DNA of 64,000 nt from G963422745 sp963422745 (GCA_963422745.1 OY730477.1:868001-932000); one strand, 5' to 3'; positions 34,285 through 43,322 are shown, numbered from the stretch's first letter. Made by a program: numbers and translations. The notes: a model not told the origin generated them from the sequence alone.

Positions 34285-34740
34285 ATGACAACGGTGTTTG
34301 CCTCACCGGACGCCATGCTCGGTTGTGTAGGTGCGCAACTCGGGCGCAGCGGCTGGATTGAGGTTGACCAGCAACGCATCAACCTGTTCGCGGACGCCAC
34401 CGGGGACCATCAGTGGATCCACGTTGACCCCGAAAAAGCAGCAGCGGGGCCGTTCGGTGCCACTATTGCGCACGGTTATCTCACGCTCGCACTCACCAAC
34501 AAGTTCCTGCCCGAGATCATGCAGGTCAAGGATGCTTCGATGGGCATCAACTACGGCGTAAACAAGGTTCGATTCCCCCAACCAGTTGTTGTTGGCCAAC
34601 GGGTACGTGCGTCGGCCACACTTACCAACGCCATTGAGGTCAAAGGCGGCGTTCAGGTTGTCGTGACGATGGTCGTTGAGATCGAAGGCGAGAACAAACC
34701 TGCGTGTGTGGTGGAGTCCGTGAGCCGCTGGCTGCGGTAG
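34285..34740 (+). CDS. MaoC-like (R)-enoyl-CoA hydratase (paralogue)
   Basis: This 151-residue hot-dog protein has FADATGDHQWIHVDPEKAAAGPFGATIAHGYLTLAL, the full hydratase-2 motif with Asp and His. The C-terminal SMGINYGVNKVRFPQPVVVG closely matches the paralogue at 5849-6319, which suggests a duplicated enzyme with a different chain-length preference. ATG 34285 is the natural start. It stands alone between a divergent CDF gene and map. Confidence 0.88.
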   Translation: MTTVFASPDAMLGCVGAQLGRSGWIEVDQQRINLFADATGDHQWIHVDPEKAAAGPFGATIAHGYLTLALTNKFLPEIMQVKDASMGINYGVNKVRFPQPVVVGQRVRASATLTNAIEVKGGVQVVVTMVVEIEGENKPACVVESVSRWLR

Positions 34741-34792
34741 GCAGATCACTTTCGGGAATCACCGTGCGGGGTTGAGCACATAGGCTGAAGTG

Positions 34793-35755
34793 ATGGCAAA
34801 GCGCAAACCGAGGAACCGCTTTCGGCGTAGGCCAGAGCCGTCGCTGCCGCCGGTTCGTCCCGGTCTGTTGAGTCCCACCAGACGTGTGCCCGCCAGCATT
34901 GTGCGCCCGCCCTATGCCGTGACCGGCGACCCCGGACCGTCGTTGACGTCGCCGACCCGTTCGCCCGCCGAATTAGCCGCCATGCGATCCACCGGCCGCA
35001 TTGCTGCGGAGATCCTGCTCGGTGCGGGTGACCTCGTTCGTCCCGGGATCACCACCGATGAAATCGACCGCTGGGTGCACGATGTATGCGTTGAGCGCGG
35101 CTGTTACCCGAGTCCTCTAAATTACCGCGGCTTCCCCAAGAGCGTGTGTACTTCGGTCAATGAAGTCGTCTGCCACGGCATCCCCGATTCGAGGCCTCTC
35201 GCCGACGGCGACATCGTCAACATCGACATCACTGTCTACCGAGACGGTGTCCACGGCGACACCTCAACGACTTTCCCGGTTGGTGATGTTGACGACTCGT
35301 CTATTCGGCTGATTCTTGAGACCGCCAGATCGTTGGAACTGGCAATAGCGGCTGTTACCCCAGGCGGTTTGGTCAACCGCATCGGCCGGGCCATCGAGCG
35401 CCATGCGGCAACACACGGCTTGGGCGTGGTGCGTGACTTCATCGGCCACGGGGTGGGCACGGAGTTTCACTCCGGGTTGCAGATTCCCCACACCTACGAC
35501 CCTCGCCTGCTCACCAGGCTGGCGGTGGGCACAACCTTCACGATCGAACCAATGCTCACCTTGGGCTCACCGGACGTGGCGGTGTGGGACGACGACTGGA
35601 CCGCGGTCACGCTCGACGGCACCCGCACAGCCCAGTTCGAACACACCCTTGTCGTCGGTGACTTGGGCGCCGAGCGGCTAACCGTCACCGCCGCAGGCGA
35701 GTGTGCTCATGACCAGGTAACTGACCGGTTAAGACAACCAGTGCGAGCAAGGTGA
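34793..35755 (+). CDS. map: Methionine aminopeptidase, type I
   Basis: This 320-residue enzyme removes the initiator methionine. All five metal ligands are recognisable: Asp in DIVNIDIT, Asp in GVHGDTSTTF, His in FIGHGVGTEFH, Glu in FTIEPM and Glu in TAQFEHT; VVCHGIP holds the substrate-side His. About 45 extra residues at the N-terminus are Pro/Arg-rich (RRRPEPSLPPVRPG), like the SH3-binding-type extension of mycobacterial MetAP1c, which contacts the ribosome exit region. ATG 34793 is preferred to the GTG at 34790. Confidence 0.93.
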   Translation: MAKRKPRNRFRRRPEPSLPPVRPGLLSPTRRVPASIVRPPYAVTGDPGPSLTSPTRSPAELAAMRSTGRIAAEILLGAGDLVRPGITTDEIDRWVHDVCVERGCYPSPLNYRGFPKSVCTSVNEVVCHGIPDSRPLADGDIVNIDITVYRDGVHGDTSTTFPVGDVDDSSIRLILETARSLELAIAAVTPGGLVNRIGRAIERHAATHGLGVVRDFIGHGVGTEFHSGLQIPHTYDPRLLTRLAVGTTFTIEPMLTLGSPDVAVWDDDWTAVTLDGTRTAQFEHTLVVGDLGAERLTVTAAGECAHDQVTDRLRQPVRAR

Positions 35756-35777
35756 TTGTCTATTCCAGACAAGGTGT

Positions 35778-37295
35778 CTATTCCAGAATCGATGCACTTT
35801 CGGGCTTGGGCATTTCGATCCAGGTGCGACCGGGCAGAATCTTCACTACGTTGCCGTTGCTGTCAACGTAGGAGGTCGTGTCGCGGACTGCGGGTCGTAG
35901 CCATTGCCCGGACACCCGCACGCCGGAAGTGAAGATCCACGCCGTTCCTTCACCCACAGATATCGCCTCGGGTGATTTTGTGTCTGCCCTTGACTGACCG
36001 TAGTTCGTGAATCGGACGATCACGGTCGTGGGTGCCACTCGCACACCTGTCTCGTCGAGAGTTGGTCTGCCATCCTGACTGCGTGCCCAGCCGCTGCCGT
36101 TCCATTCGTAATCCACACGGGTGGCGCCGTAGTCGATCCTGAACCGCCGAACCGTCTCCGCCTCAGCAAGGATCGCCTCACCGGGCTCACGGAACTCGAA
36201 CATCGGATTCGGCCTGCCGCCGGACCCCGAACCTGCAGACCACAGATTCCAAGGGTTGGTGTACAGGTTGTGGGGTGCGGACCTATGACTACGGCGATAG
36301 TAGAGGTCACTGCGGCTTGCGGCTCCCACATCAACGAGTTCGGACTCAGCGAGTTCGCTGCGGCTGATGCGATTCCCGCCGGAGTTAGCGAAAAGCGGAC
36401 GGTTCAGTTGAGTCAACAACCCGAAATCGCCGGTGCGCATAGACCTGACCGGCCCGACCTCTCTTGGTGCATCGGAATGAAACACCGCAGCGAAGCGACT
36501 GAGCCCACTTTCCACCAACTCCACGAACACGACGTCGGCGGCGTTGATTCCGCTTTGGGGCCGAGCCGGGGCGACATTGTCGATCTTCACCACCAGAGCA
36601 GGGCGGACCAGCTCGCCCTCAAGCAAGATTCCTGTGAGCGGCGCTCTGCGAAGTCGTTGTCGGCGCGCTACGAGTTCGGAGATCTGCCTGGCAGCGTCGT
36701 CAAGCTCAACAACGAGCGCGTCTCTTTCTGTGATCGTCTGATCGAGGACGTGTTGAGTCGCTTCGCGTTCTTGTCGGGTCTGAGCGAGCGTCTCGCGGGC
36801 TTCGTCGAGGGCCAAGGCCAACCCGCGCAGCCGCTCATCAATGGCATTGAGTTGCTCTTCGGCGTGGTCGATGACTGCCCTGTACAGTTCACGGCGTCGC
36901 GATAGCCGGTCGTTGCCTTCCAGCACCATGATCTCTTGGAGGAACGCCTCGCTTCGTGCATCGCCTCCTATGTAGCCAAGAATTGCCATCTCGGTGCGGG
37001 TGCGGGCCGGTTCGCGTCGAGCGTCCACGGCGCGCTCAATGTCGTCGGCCACAAGCCCTATAGCTCCCCGTTGCTTGACGATGGCAGCGTCAAGTCCAGC
37101 CAGGTCACGTTCCAGGCTGCAGATTTCGGCGTCGTTGGCTGCGATCTGGGAGGTGATTCGGTCCCGAAAGCTCTCCAATTCGGTGATCTGCTCGGTGATG
37201 TCTTGCCCATCAACCGGCCCGTTGAGCGCCACCAAGGAGGCGACCATGGTCGTCGCCGCAATGAGGGTAAGACGGAATTGGCTTCCGAGTCTCAT
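35778..37295 (-). CDS. Exported coiled-coil protein with DUF3048 domain
   Basis: This ~505-residue protein starts at ATG 37295 with a signal peptide (RLTLIAATTMVASLVALNGPVDG). Residues ~30-215 are coiled coil (ELESFRDRITSQIAAND..., QTRQEREATQHVLDQTITERDAL), as in PcsB/EnvC-like wall-hydrolase regulators. From ~225 it is a DUF3048 (YerB-like) domain: RPALVVKIDNVAPARPQSGINAADVVFVELVESGLSRFAAVFHSD, RSMRTGDF and SYVDSNGNVVKILPGRTWIEM. A role at the cell envelope is inferred; the catalytic activity of DUF3048 is unknown to me. Confidence 0.82.
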   Translation of the reverse strand: MRLGSQFRLTLIAATTMVASLVALNGPVDGQDITEQITELESFRDRITSQIAANDAEICSLERDLAGLDAAIVKQRGAIGLVADDIERAVDARREPARTRTEMAILGYIGGDARSEAFLQEIMVLEGNDRLSRRRELYRAVIDHAEEQLNAIDERLRGLALALDEARETLAQTRQEREATQHVLDQTITERDALVVELDDAARQISELVARRQRLRRAPLTGILLEGELVRPALVVKIDNVAPARPQSGINAADVVFVELVESGLSRFAAVFHSDAPREVGPVRSMRTGDFGLLTQLNRPLFANSGGNRISRSELAESELVDVGAASRSDLYYRRSHRSAPHNLYTNPWNLWSAGSGSGGRPNPMFEFREPGEAILAEAETVRRFRIDYGATRVDYEWNGSGWARSQDGRPTLDETGVRVAPTTVIVRFTNYGQSRADTKSPEAISVGEGTAWIFTSGVRVSGQWLRPAVRDTTSYVDSNGNVVKILPGRTWIEMPKPESASILE

Positions 37296-37411
37296 AAGGG
37301 GCACGCCTTCGTCTGAACAATCCTCACCGTACCGCCTCGGGCTTGCGTAATAGGGGGTTCACGTATTGGCGGAGGGTGCTGGGTGGGCCGCTCGATCGTT
37401 ACCGTGCGGTC

Positions 37412-37903
37412 ATGACGGTGACACGAGACACCATTTCGTTCACCTCCGAGGCTCTCGGGATGGTTGCTGACGCCATGCGTGCGCTTAGCTCTGATGGTGT
37501 CGGCAAAGGTTGGATCAACATCTCTGCGGAGTTGTCCGCAGAGGAAGCAGCTCGGGTGCCTCAACGCTCCGCCATGTCGGCATGGCTTTCCGGACGTGGT
37601 CCGGCTCTGGCGATGGCCACCTGGGTGCCGGGAACAGTGCTCCCGAGACGACGCCTGGCCCAGATCGGCATCGAACACGGAACCGGACCCGACGCACTCA
37701 CCCGACTGCGTTCCGTTGGCATCGTGCTTCCCGATGCTTGGTTGAGGCGCCAAGATCATGCCCGCAACGGACTGGTCGTCGACCTTCCCGACAATGCCGA
37801 ACCCGAAGTGGTCATCAGCTGGGCGGTCGCGGCAACACAGGAACTACAGACCGTGATTAAATCGGTCCGCCGTTGGACCGCGGTGGTTCATCACCCCGGA
37901 TGA
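37412..37903 (+). CDS. Hypothetical protein, 163 aa
   Basis: No family recognised. The start at ATG 37412 gives MTVTRDTISFTSEALGMVADAM; the frame is open from 37343. The sequence is mixed alpha/beta with a Trp-containing WINISAELSAEEAARVP and a PGTVLPRRRLAQIGIEHGTGPDALTRLRSVGIVLPDAW segment that could be a winged or RNA-binding fold, but I cannot support that. It has no signal or membrane part. It is divergent from the DUF3048 gene and convergent with the nucleoside hydrolase. Confidence 0.6.
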   Translation: MTVTRDTISFTSEALGMVADAMRALSSDGVGKGWINISAELSAEEAARVPQRSAMSAWLSGRGPALAMATWVPGTVLPRRRLAQIGIEHGTGPDALTRLRSVGIVLPDAWLRRQDHARNGLVVDLPDNAEPEVVISWAVAATQELQTVIKSVRRWTAVVHHPG

Positions 37904-37969
37904 TCACTGCGACGAACGCGTTAGCTGGTACAGGTATCACCGCCGCGATCGTTACCGCCGCGATTTGCG

Positions 37970-37990
37970 AACGACTCTGTTTAAGTCGTT
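37970..37990. terminator. Hairpin AACGACT/AGTCGTT, first copy
   Basis: A seven-base stem with a seven-base loop lies between convergent genes, possibly a bidirectional transcription terminator. A second identical hairpin lies 163 bp away. Confidence 0.4.
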
Positions 37991-38132
37991 GCGCTCCCGT
38001 GAATGCTGCTTCGTCTGGCTCGGCTTCGACTGGTTCGCTGATCTGGTTCTGGAAGCTGTAGGGCGATCACTGCGACGAGCGCGTTAGTTGGTACAGGTGT
38101 TACCGCCGCGATCGTTACCGCCGCGATTTGCG

Positions 38133-38153
38133 AACGACTCTGTTTAAGTCGTT
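38133..38153. terminator. Hairpin AACGACT/AGTCGTT, second copy
   Basis: This is an exact duplicate of the hairpin at 37970, carried by the 163-bp tandem unit. It lies just beyond the nucleoside hydrolase stop (38183) as read on the minus strand. Confidence 0.4.
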
Positions 38154-38182
38154 GCGCTCCTTTGAGTGCTGCTTCGTCTGGC

Positions 38183-39196
38183 TCAGCCTCGACTGGTTCG
38201 CTGATCCGGTTCCGGGGTTTGTAGGGCGATCACCGCGTCAAGGACCTCGTTGACGACCTTGCTGGCATCGGCGTCATGAAACACGTGGGCGTTGGATTGC
38301 TTCGGCAGATGGCCGTCACGCCCAACCCCTCGACGATCCACGACCGTCATGCCTCGGGTCAAGGTGCCGCGAAGTTCAACATCCACCGGATGAACAACGC
38401 CTTCGAACAGATCGGGCCGCAGCACCGACACCACCGCCGTAGCGTCGTGTACCGGAGCGCCGTGAAATCCCCTGAGCGTGTGGGCTCGTTCGATGCAGTG
38501 ACTGAGCAGGTCCGCAGCGAAGACCGCCGCCGCTGTGCCGGTCGCGCGCAGGCGGTCGCTTTCGGGTTTGTTGAACAGGACTCGATGGGTGACGTCGAGC
38601 CCGACCATCTTGGTCATCGGGAACGATCCGAAGACAATCGCCGCAGCTTCGGGATCGGCCGCGATGTTGAACTCGGCTGTGGCCGTGACGTTGCCTCCTC
38701 CTATAGCGCCACCCATGATCGTGAAGCTGGCGAGCCGTGCAGGCAGCGTAGGATCGGCCTGCACGGCTAGTGCGATGTTGGTGAGCGGCCCGACCGCTAC
38801 GAGATGTAGGTTGTCGGTTGATCGGGCCGTGTCGAGGATGAACCCGATTGCATCATCCGACGTGATATCTCGCGAGACGGGCACTTCCACACCGCCGAGT
38901 CCAGCGGGTCCATGAACATGACCGGCATCAATGACCGGTTCGATCAGTGGCTTGTGGGCACCGCGGTGCACTTCGGTGTTGGTACCGGCTACTTCCACCA
39001 CCGCCAGTGCGTTGCGGGTGGTGTGGTCTATGGAGACGTTGCCGTTGACCGTGGTGATTCCGACCAGGTCGGACTGCTGCATAGACACCAACAAGGCGAT
39101 GGCGTCGTCCACCCCCGGATCGCAGTCGATCAACATCTTCGTGCGGGGCTGTGTCTTCGTGCCGGGCTGCAGTTTCGTGCGGGTCTGTGCGTTCAT
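38183..39196 (-). CDS. Inosine/uridine-preferring nucleoside hydrolase
   Basis: This 337-residue enzyme cleaves ribonucleosides to base and ribose. The signature DCDPGVDDAIALL binds Ca2+; GNVSIDHTTRNAL, FTIMGGAIGGGNVT.AEFNIAADPEAA and HDATAVVSVL complete the active site. ATG 39196 overlaps the ribokinase stop (ATGA), so ribose released here can be phosphorylated by the coupled kinase. Codons 4-20 before the conserved core are an in-frame 18-bp repeat (TKLQPGTKTQPRTK), so a start nearer ATG 39136 is also possible. Confidence 0.9.
   Translation of the reverse strand: MNAQTRTKLQPGTKTQPRTKMLIDCDPGVDDAIALLVSMQQSDLVGITTVNGNVSIDHTTRNALAVVEVAGTNTEVHRGAHKPLIEPVIDAGHVHGPAGLGGVEVPVSRDITSDDAIGFILDTARSTDNLHLVAVGPLTNIALAVQADPTLPARLASFTIMGGAIGGGNVTATAEFNIAADPEAAAIVFGSFPMTKMVGLDVTHRVLFNKPESDRLRATGTAAAVFAADLLSHCIERAHTLRGFHGAPVHDATAVVSVLRPDLFEGVVHPVDVELRGTLTRGMTVVDRRGVGRDGHLPKQSNAHVFHDADASKVVNEVLDAVIALQTPEPDQRTSRG
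39138..39191. repeat. 18-bp in-frame repeat x3 at nucleoside hydrolase start
   Basis: TTCGTGCnGGGCTGnGTn recurs at 39138, 39156 and 39174, encoding a six-residue repeat just before the catalytic DxDPGxDD motif. Confidence 0.8.
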
Positions 39197-40128
39197 TGGC
39201 CGCAGAGTAGGTGAGCTACCTGATCCGGCGTGGGCAGACTGGGTTGGGCTCCTGGATGCAGACACGTTGCTGCACCTACGCGAACTGCCCAACGTGCGGC
39301 TTCGACGATGCTGGCACCGCCCGCAATCCCATCAGCGAGCGCGCCACAAAAGGCGTCGCCCGCGGCTGTGGTGTCGACCGGGTCGATGCTTGGCGCTGCG
39401 ATATGTGTGGCCTGCGTGGGTTCAACCACGAGCGCGCCATTGGCACCGAGGGTTACCACGACGGTTGAAGATGGCAGTGCTTGCGCCAGACCGATCGCGG
39501 TTTTGGGGTCAACGTCACCTGTGTATCCGGCGAGGGTAGACAATTCCGTCTGGTTGGGAACCAACACATCAACTTCGGCAAGCAGTTCTCTCGGGAGGGG
39601 TCCAGTTGGCGCGGGAGCGGGGTTGAGAATGACGAAACCCTCGGCCCTGGCCGCGGCTTCGGCCACCGTCTCGGGTGGAATCTCCAACTGCAACAACACA
39701 ACGGATGCGGTCCGCAATGCCTCACCTGCTGTTTGGACATCGCTCCGCGTTAGCCGGGCATTAGCCCCGGGGCTTACCACGATCGCGTTGTCGCCGTCGG
39801 CTCCAACTGCGATGAGCGCCACCCCGCTCGGTGTGTCAATGGTTGTTGACACGGCTCTCGTATCGATCCTGTCAGTTTCCAGGGCTGCTCGTAGAATATT
39901 GCCAGCCTCGTCGTCGCCGACCCGACCGATCATCCCCACTCGGCGGCCCAGACGAGCCGCGGCAACAGCCTGATTGGCCCCCTTGCCGCCAGATATACGC
40001 TGCAAGTCGCTACCCAGTACCGTTTCGCCCACCAAGGGCACGCGGTCCACTGTCACGACCAGATCCAGGTTCATGCTGCCGACGACGACGATTTCGGTCG
40101 TCGGTTGCGCTGCATCGGATGACGACAT
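39193..40128 (-). CDS. rbsK: Ribokinase
   Basis: This ~311-residue PfkB-family kinase phosphorylates ribose to ribose 5-phosphate. The N-terminal VVVGSMNLDLV, the sugar-binding GGKGANQAVAAARLG, TLGANGALV and the catalytic anion-hole motif DTTAAGDAFCGAL with its base aspartate are all present. The start is ATG 40128 or GTG 40131. Its first bases lie inside a 36-nt repeat that recurs 66 bp upstream. Its stop overlaps the nucleoside hydrolase start, forming a nucleoside salvage pair. Confidence 0.92.
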   Translation of the reverse strand: MSSSDAAQPTTEIVVVGSMNLDLVVTVDRVPLVGETVLGSDLQRISGGKGANQAVAAARLGRRVGMIGRVGDDEAGNILRAALETDRIDTRAVSTTIDTPSGVALIAVGADGDNAIVVSPGANARLTRSDVQTAGEALRTASVVLLQLEIPPETVAEAAARAEGFVILNPAPAPTGPLPRELLAEVDVLVPNQTELSTLAGYTGDVDPKTAIGLAQALPSSTVVVTLGANGALVVEPTQATHIAAPSIDPVDTTAAGDAFCGALADGIAGGASIVEAARWAVRVGAATCLHPGAQPSLPTPDQVAHLLCGQ

Positions 40129-40218
40129 CACACAACAGTATGTGAACGAACTCTCCTCTCGGTGCTACCCGGAGCTTCTTCGGGGTGACGACATCACCCA
40201 ACAGTATGTGAACGAACC
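40117..40218. repeat. Two-repeat 66-bp unit overlapping the rbsK start
   Basis: A ~36-nt repeat (TGACGACATCAC then CAACAGTATGTGAACGAAC) starts at 40117 and again at 40183, with an unrelated 30-nt segment between. The first copy covers the rbsK start codon; the second lies upstream, near the end of the hydroxyacid dehydrogenase gene. Confidence 0.82.
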
Positions 40219-40239
40219 GGTTGATCGAGCCCTTGGTTG

Positions 40240-41181
40240 TCAGTAGCCCTCGGTGATGTCAACCACTCCCTCAAGCGGTTTGCCAGCGCGCCAGCGGTGA
40301 TAGTTGTCTACGAACGTCTGCAGGATTTCGCCAAACGCATCAGGACCCACCCAGGAGACATGCGGCGTTAGATGGACACGAGGGTGCGAATACATCCAGT
40401 GCCCTGCTGGCAATGGTTCGGGGTCGGTCACATCAAGCGAAGCCAGCGCCACCCGCCCCTCGTGCAACGCGTCACGCAACGCATCCTGATCAACCATCGG
40501 ACCACGCGAAACGTTGACGACATGGACCCCCAGCTTTAGGAGGGCGAACATATCGGCATCGAGAAGGTGATGAGTGGCTGCTGTGTACGGTGCGGCCAAC
40601 ACAATGTGGTCTGCTTCGCCGATCACCTCGGTCAGATCGGTGACGACCCGAACCCCGCCCGCTGGTGAAGCGGCGGAGCTGCGTCGGACACCTATCACGT
40701 TCATGTCCAGCGCCAGGGCGAGCCGAGCCACCTCCGTGCCGATCCCACCCATACCAACAAGCACCACCGTGGCACCCCGAAGCGAACCAATCCGAGGTTC
40801 ATGATGCAACCGAGAAGGAGCCTCATTGAGCCAGACGTGTGGGATTCCCTTTGCGTGTGCGAGCATCTGGGCGAAGACCCACTCGCCGATCGGCTTTGCA
40901 CTAACCCCACGGGCGCAAGTCAGGATCTGGCCGCTCAGATCACCGAAAGGAAATCCGTCCACGCCCGTACCAAGGGTGTGAACCCACTTGGCGCCCCGCG
41001 CCAACAGAGTCGAGAGGTTCGGTTTTGGCTGGGTTCTGGTGAACACCACCTCACCGGCGATGTGAGAGGGGATCTCACCGCTGTTCGCTGCGTCGAGCAC
41101 CACGATGCCGGGCAGAGATGTAACCATCTCCGGCATCGGGTAGCCAGTGTGGTTGATGACGACGATCTGCTTGGAGACCAC
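40240..41181 (-). CDS. D-2-hydroxyacid dehydrogenase (NAD-dependent)
   Basis: This 313-residue protein has the two-domain hydroxyacid dehydrogenase fold. It carries a GMGGIGTEVARLA dinucleotide loop at about 143, VVNVSRGPMVDQDAL with the catalytic Arg, and SHPRVHLTPHVSW with the catalytic His. It resembles the glyoxylate/hydroxypyruvate reductase branch but the substrate cannot be fixed. The start at 41181 faces a repeat array. It runs in the same direction as rbsK, 109 bases upstream of it, but is probably independent. Confidence 0.87.
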   Translation of the reverse strand: MVSKQIVVINHTGYPMPEMVTSLPGIVVLDAANSGEIPSHIAGEVVFTRTQPKPNLSTLLARGAKWVHTLGTGVDGFPFGDLSGQILTCARGVSAKPIGEWVFAQMLAHAKGIPHVWLNEAPSRLHHEPRIGSLRGATVVLVGMGGIGTEVARLALALDMNVIGVRRSSAASPAGGVRVVTDLTEVIGEADHIVLAAPYTAATHHLLDADMFALLKLGVHVVNVSRGPMVDQDALRDALHEGRVALASLDVTDPEPLPAGHWMYSHPRVHLTPHVSWVGPDAFGEILQTFVDNYHRWRAGKPLEGVVDITEGY

Positions 41182-41209
41182 CCCCCGAAACTACAACGAC
41201 CTGGCCTGC

Positions 41210-41440
41210 AAGGATGCTTCAAGGCGATTGAGCGCCCAGGTGCCGATGTTTCAGTCGATGAAGTGCAATCGTGTGAAGTGGCTGCGTGCGCGAGTGCCTG
41301 CGGATGTTTCAGCTGATGAAGTGCAATCGTGTGAAGTGGCTGCGCATGCAAGTGCCTGCCGGTGAACTTGCCAGCTGATGAAGTGCATACGTGTGAAGTG
41401 GAGGTGTACGCAAGTGCCAGCCGATGAACTACTGTGTTGG
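41210..41440. repeat. 58-62-bp tandem repeat x3-4 (GATGAAGTGCAATCGTG)
   Basis: GATGAAGTGCAATCGTGTGA occurs at 41257 and 41315 and, slightly changed, at 41377; a decayed end lies at 41423. Whole units are repeated with few changes. The array fills the gap between the hydroxyacid dehydrogenase and NfeD genes and runs up to the NfeD start. Confidence 0.88.
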
Positions 41441-41453
41441 TGGTGATACCTGC

Positions 41454-41963
41454 ATGACGACCATGTACATCTTCTTTTTGGCTTTCGGTGCTCCGCTGCT
41501 GTTGTGGATGGTGTTCGCAGGCGATGGCGACAGTGACGGAGTCGGACCCCTGGCCATCGTCCCGCTGTCCACGATCGCCTTTGTGATGACCTTCTTCGGT
41601 TTAGCGGGATTGGCGATCGGAGCTGGTGGTGCTGGCGTCGGGTTGACGCTCACTCTTGCAATCGCGGCGGGAGCCCTTGCGGGTGGGATAAACAGCGCCG
41701 CATTTGCCTGGTTGAGGCGCAACTCCGCGTCAAGCGACGTGACGGACCGTGAGTTAGAGGGCACAATCGCCCGTGTCACGATGCAGGTCGGAAGCCTCCG
41801 TCGCGGCAAGATCGTGTTGAATATCGCTGGTGCCCGTGAACAGATGACAGCGGCACCGGTGGACGACTCCCTGATCGCTGCGGGTGAACGTGTTGTCGTC
41901 GTACGGGTTGACAAGGGAGTGGCGCTGGTTGCGCCATTCGAAAAGGACCTTGAACTCGAATAG
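41454..41963 (+). CDS. NfeD-like membrane protein
   Basis: This ~169-residue protein (ATG 41454; ATG 41424 is in frame but lies in repeat DNA) has three membrane helices (YIFFLAFGAPLLLWMVF, IVPLSTIAFVMTFFGLAGLAIG, VGLTLTLAIAAGALAGGI). A C-terminal beta-barrel follows (LEGTIARVTMQVGSLRRGKIVLNIAG), the OB fold of NfeD proteins. NfeD proteins partner flotillins, and a flotillin follows 81 bases downstream, so the two likely form a membrane microdomain complex. Confidence 0.82.
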   Translation: MTTMYIFFLAFGAPLLLWMVFAGDGDSDGVGPLAIVPLSTIAFVMTFFGLAGLAIGAGGAGVGLTLTLAIAAGALAGGINSAAFAWLRRNSASSDVTDRELEGTIARVTMQVGSLRRGKIVLNIAGAREQMTAAPVDDSLIAAGERVVVVRVDKGVALVAPFEKDLELE

Positions 41964-42044
41964 GACCCTCGATTCGAATTAGGCACCTCGGGTTGTCGCA
42001 CCCGCAGAGTGTCACTTGAACCCTCAACGGAAGGTAAGAACCGC

Positions 42045-43322
42045 ATGCAGGCTTTAACCACTGCCCTAATCGTGGCACTGATCGTGATCTTCGTGATCTT
42101 GATCATTAAATCCCTCATCATCATCTGTCCACCGAACCGGGTGGCCGTCATCTCGGGTCGCAGCAGGGTGCTCAGTGATGGACGTCACGTTGGTTACAGG
42201 ATCCTCAAGGGTGGGCGCACTTTGCGGATACCGATCATTGAGAAGGTCGCCTGGATAGACCTCAACACGATCCCGTTGGTGGTTGAGGTCACCAACGCCT
42301 ACTCGGCGGGAGCGATTCCTCTCAACGTGCAGGGCATCGCCAATGTCAAGGTCTCCTCAAAGGAGGGTCTGCTGGAGAACGCAGCGGAGCGTTTCCTGCA
42401 GGTTCCCAATGCACAGATCGGTCAGATCGCAAAGGAAACGCTGGAAGCGAATCTCCGAGGTGTGCTGGCCACATTGTCGCCTGAGGAGGTCAATGAGGAC
42501 CGGCTCAAGTTCTCCCAGCAGTTGATCGACGAGGCCGACGACGACATCAAAACTCTTGGTCTCGAACTTGATGTAATGAAGATCCAAAACGTCACCGACG
42601 ACAACCAATATCTTGAGTCGGTCGGTCGCCGGCTTACCGCCGAGGTGGTCAAAGAGGCACGGGTCGCTGAGGCGAACCGGATGGCCGAATCAGAACAGGC
42701 CGAGGCACGGGCACGTGAAGCCGCTCAGATCGCCCAGGTTCAGGCCGACAAAAACATCGTGGAGGAGCGCAACCAACTACGGGTACGCACCGCCGAACTT
42801 GACGCGGTCGCCCGAGCGAGGGAGGAAGAGGCCGAGGTCGCAGGAGACATCGCACGTGCCACCGCGGAGCAAGAGCTGGAGCAACAACGCATTGAGCTCG
42901 AACGCCGCCGCCTGGAGGCCAACGTGGTCACACCCGCGAGGGCCGATCTTGAGGCGACACAGTTGAAGGCACGAGCCGAGGCGGCGAAGATCATCGAGGA
43001 TGGCAAGGCGCAGGTGGACGTGTTTCGGCGCCTCACTGATCAGTTTCAGGCAGCCGGAGACGACGGCCAGCGCATATTCGTGTTGAACATGCTGCCCGAA
43101 CTCGTCAACAAGATCGCCAGCACCGTCAGTGGTGTGGAGATAGATCGCGTTGTGGTGATCGATCAGGGCGCCAACAACAACAGATCCGACGGCAAGAACA
43201 CAGGTGGGATCCCTTCACTGGTGTCACAGTTGCCCGGGACTGTTGTGGCGCTCACTGAGCAAATTGAGGCCGCAACCGGTGTAGACATTCTCAAAGCCAT
43301 GCGCGACAAACCCGAGGGCTAA
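42045..43322 (+). CDS. Flotillin-like SPFH protein
   Basis: This 425-residue protein starts at ATG 42045 with AAGG at 42031 upstream. One N-terminal membrane helix (ALIVALIVIFVILIIKSLIII) is followed by a band-7 domain (PPNRVAVISGRSR...RVGYR.., PLNVQGIANVKVSS). A long Ala/Glu-rich coiled coil (AEARAREAAQIAQVQADKN onwards) follows, with a C-terminal segment VLNMLPELVNKIASTVSGVEIDRVVVID. This is flotillin architecture (as in YuaG/FloT), a scaffold of membrane microdomains. It pairs with the NfeD gene upstream. Confidence 0.9.
   Translation: MQALTTALIVALIVIFVILIIKSLIIICPPNRVAVISGRSRVLSDGRHVGYRILKGGRTLRIPIIEKVAWIDLNTIPLVVEVTNAYSAGAIPLNVQGIANVKVSSKEGLLENAAERFLQVPNAQIGQIAKETLEANLRGVLATLSPEEVNEDRLKFSQQLIDEADDDIKTLGLELDVMKIQNVTDDNQYLESVGRRLTAEVVKEARVAEANRMAESEQAEARAREAAQIAQVQADKNIVEERNQLRVRTAELDAVARAREEEAEVAGDIARATAEQELEQQRIELERRRLEANVVTPARADLEATQLKARAEAAKIIEDGKAQVDVFRRLTDQFQAAGDDGQRIFVLNMLPELVNKIASTVSGVEIDRVVVIDQGANNNRSDGKNTGGIPSLVSQLPGTVVALTEQIEAATGVDILKAMRDKPEG

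Larger units (their letters stand above)
37902..38227. repeat. 163-bp tandem duplication of the nucleoside hydrolase 3' end
   Basis: Two 163-bp units begin GATCAC at 37902 and 38065; the next GATCAC (38228) leads into the intact gene. Each unit carries the final coding stretch (ALQTPEPDQRTSRG and stop in the functional copy), about 120 bp of downstream DNA and a hairpin. The outer copy has diverged slightly (CCCGTGAAT against CCTTTGAGT). Confidence 0.88.
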
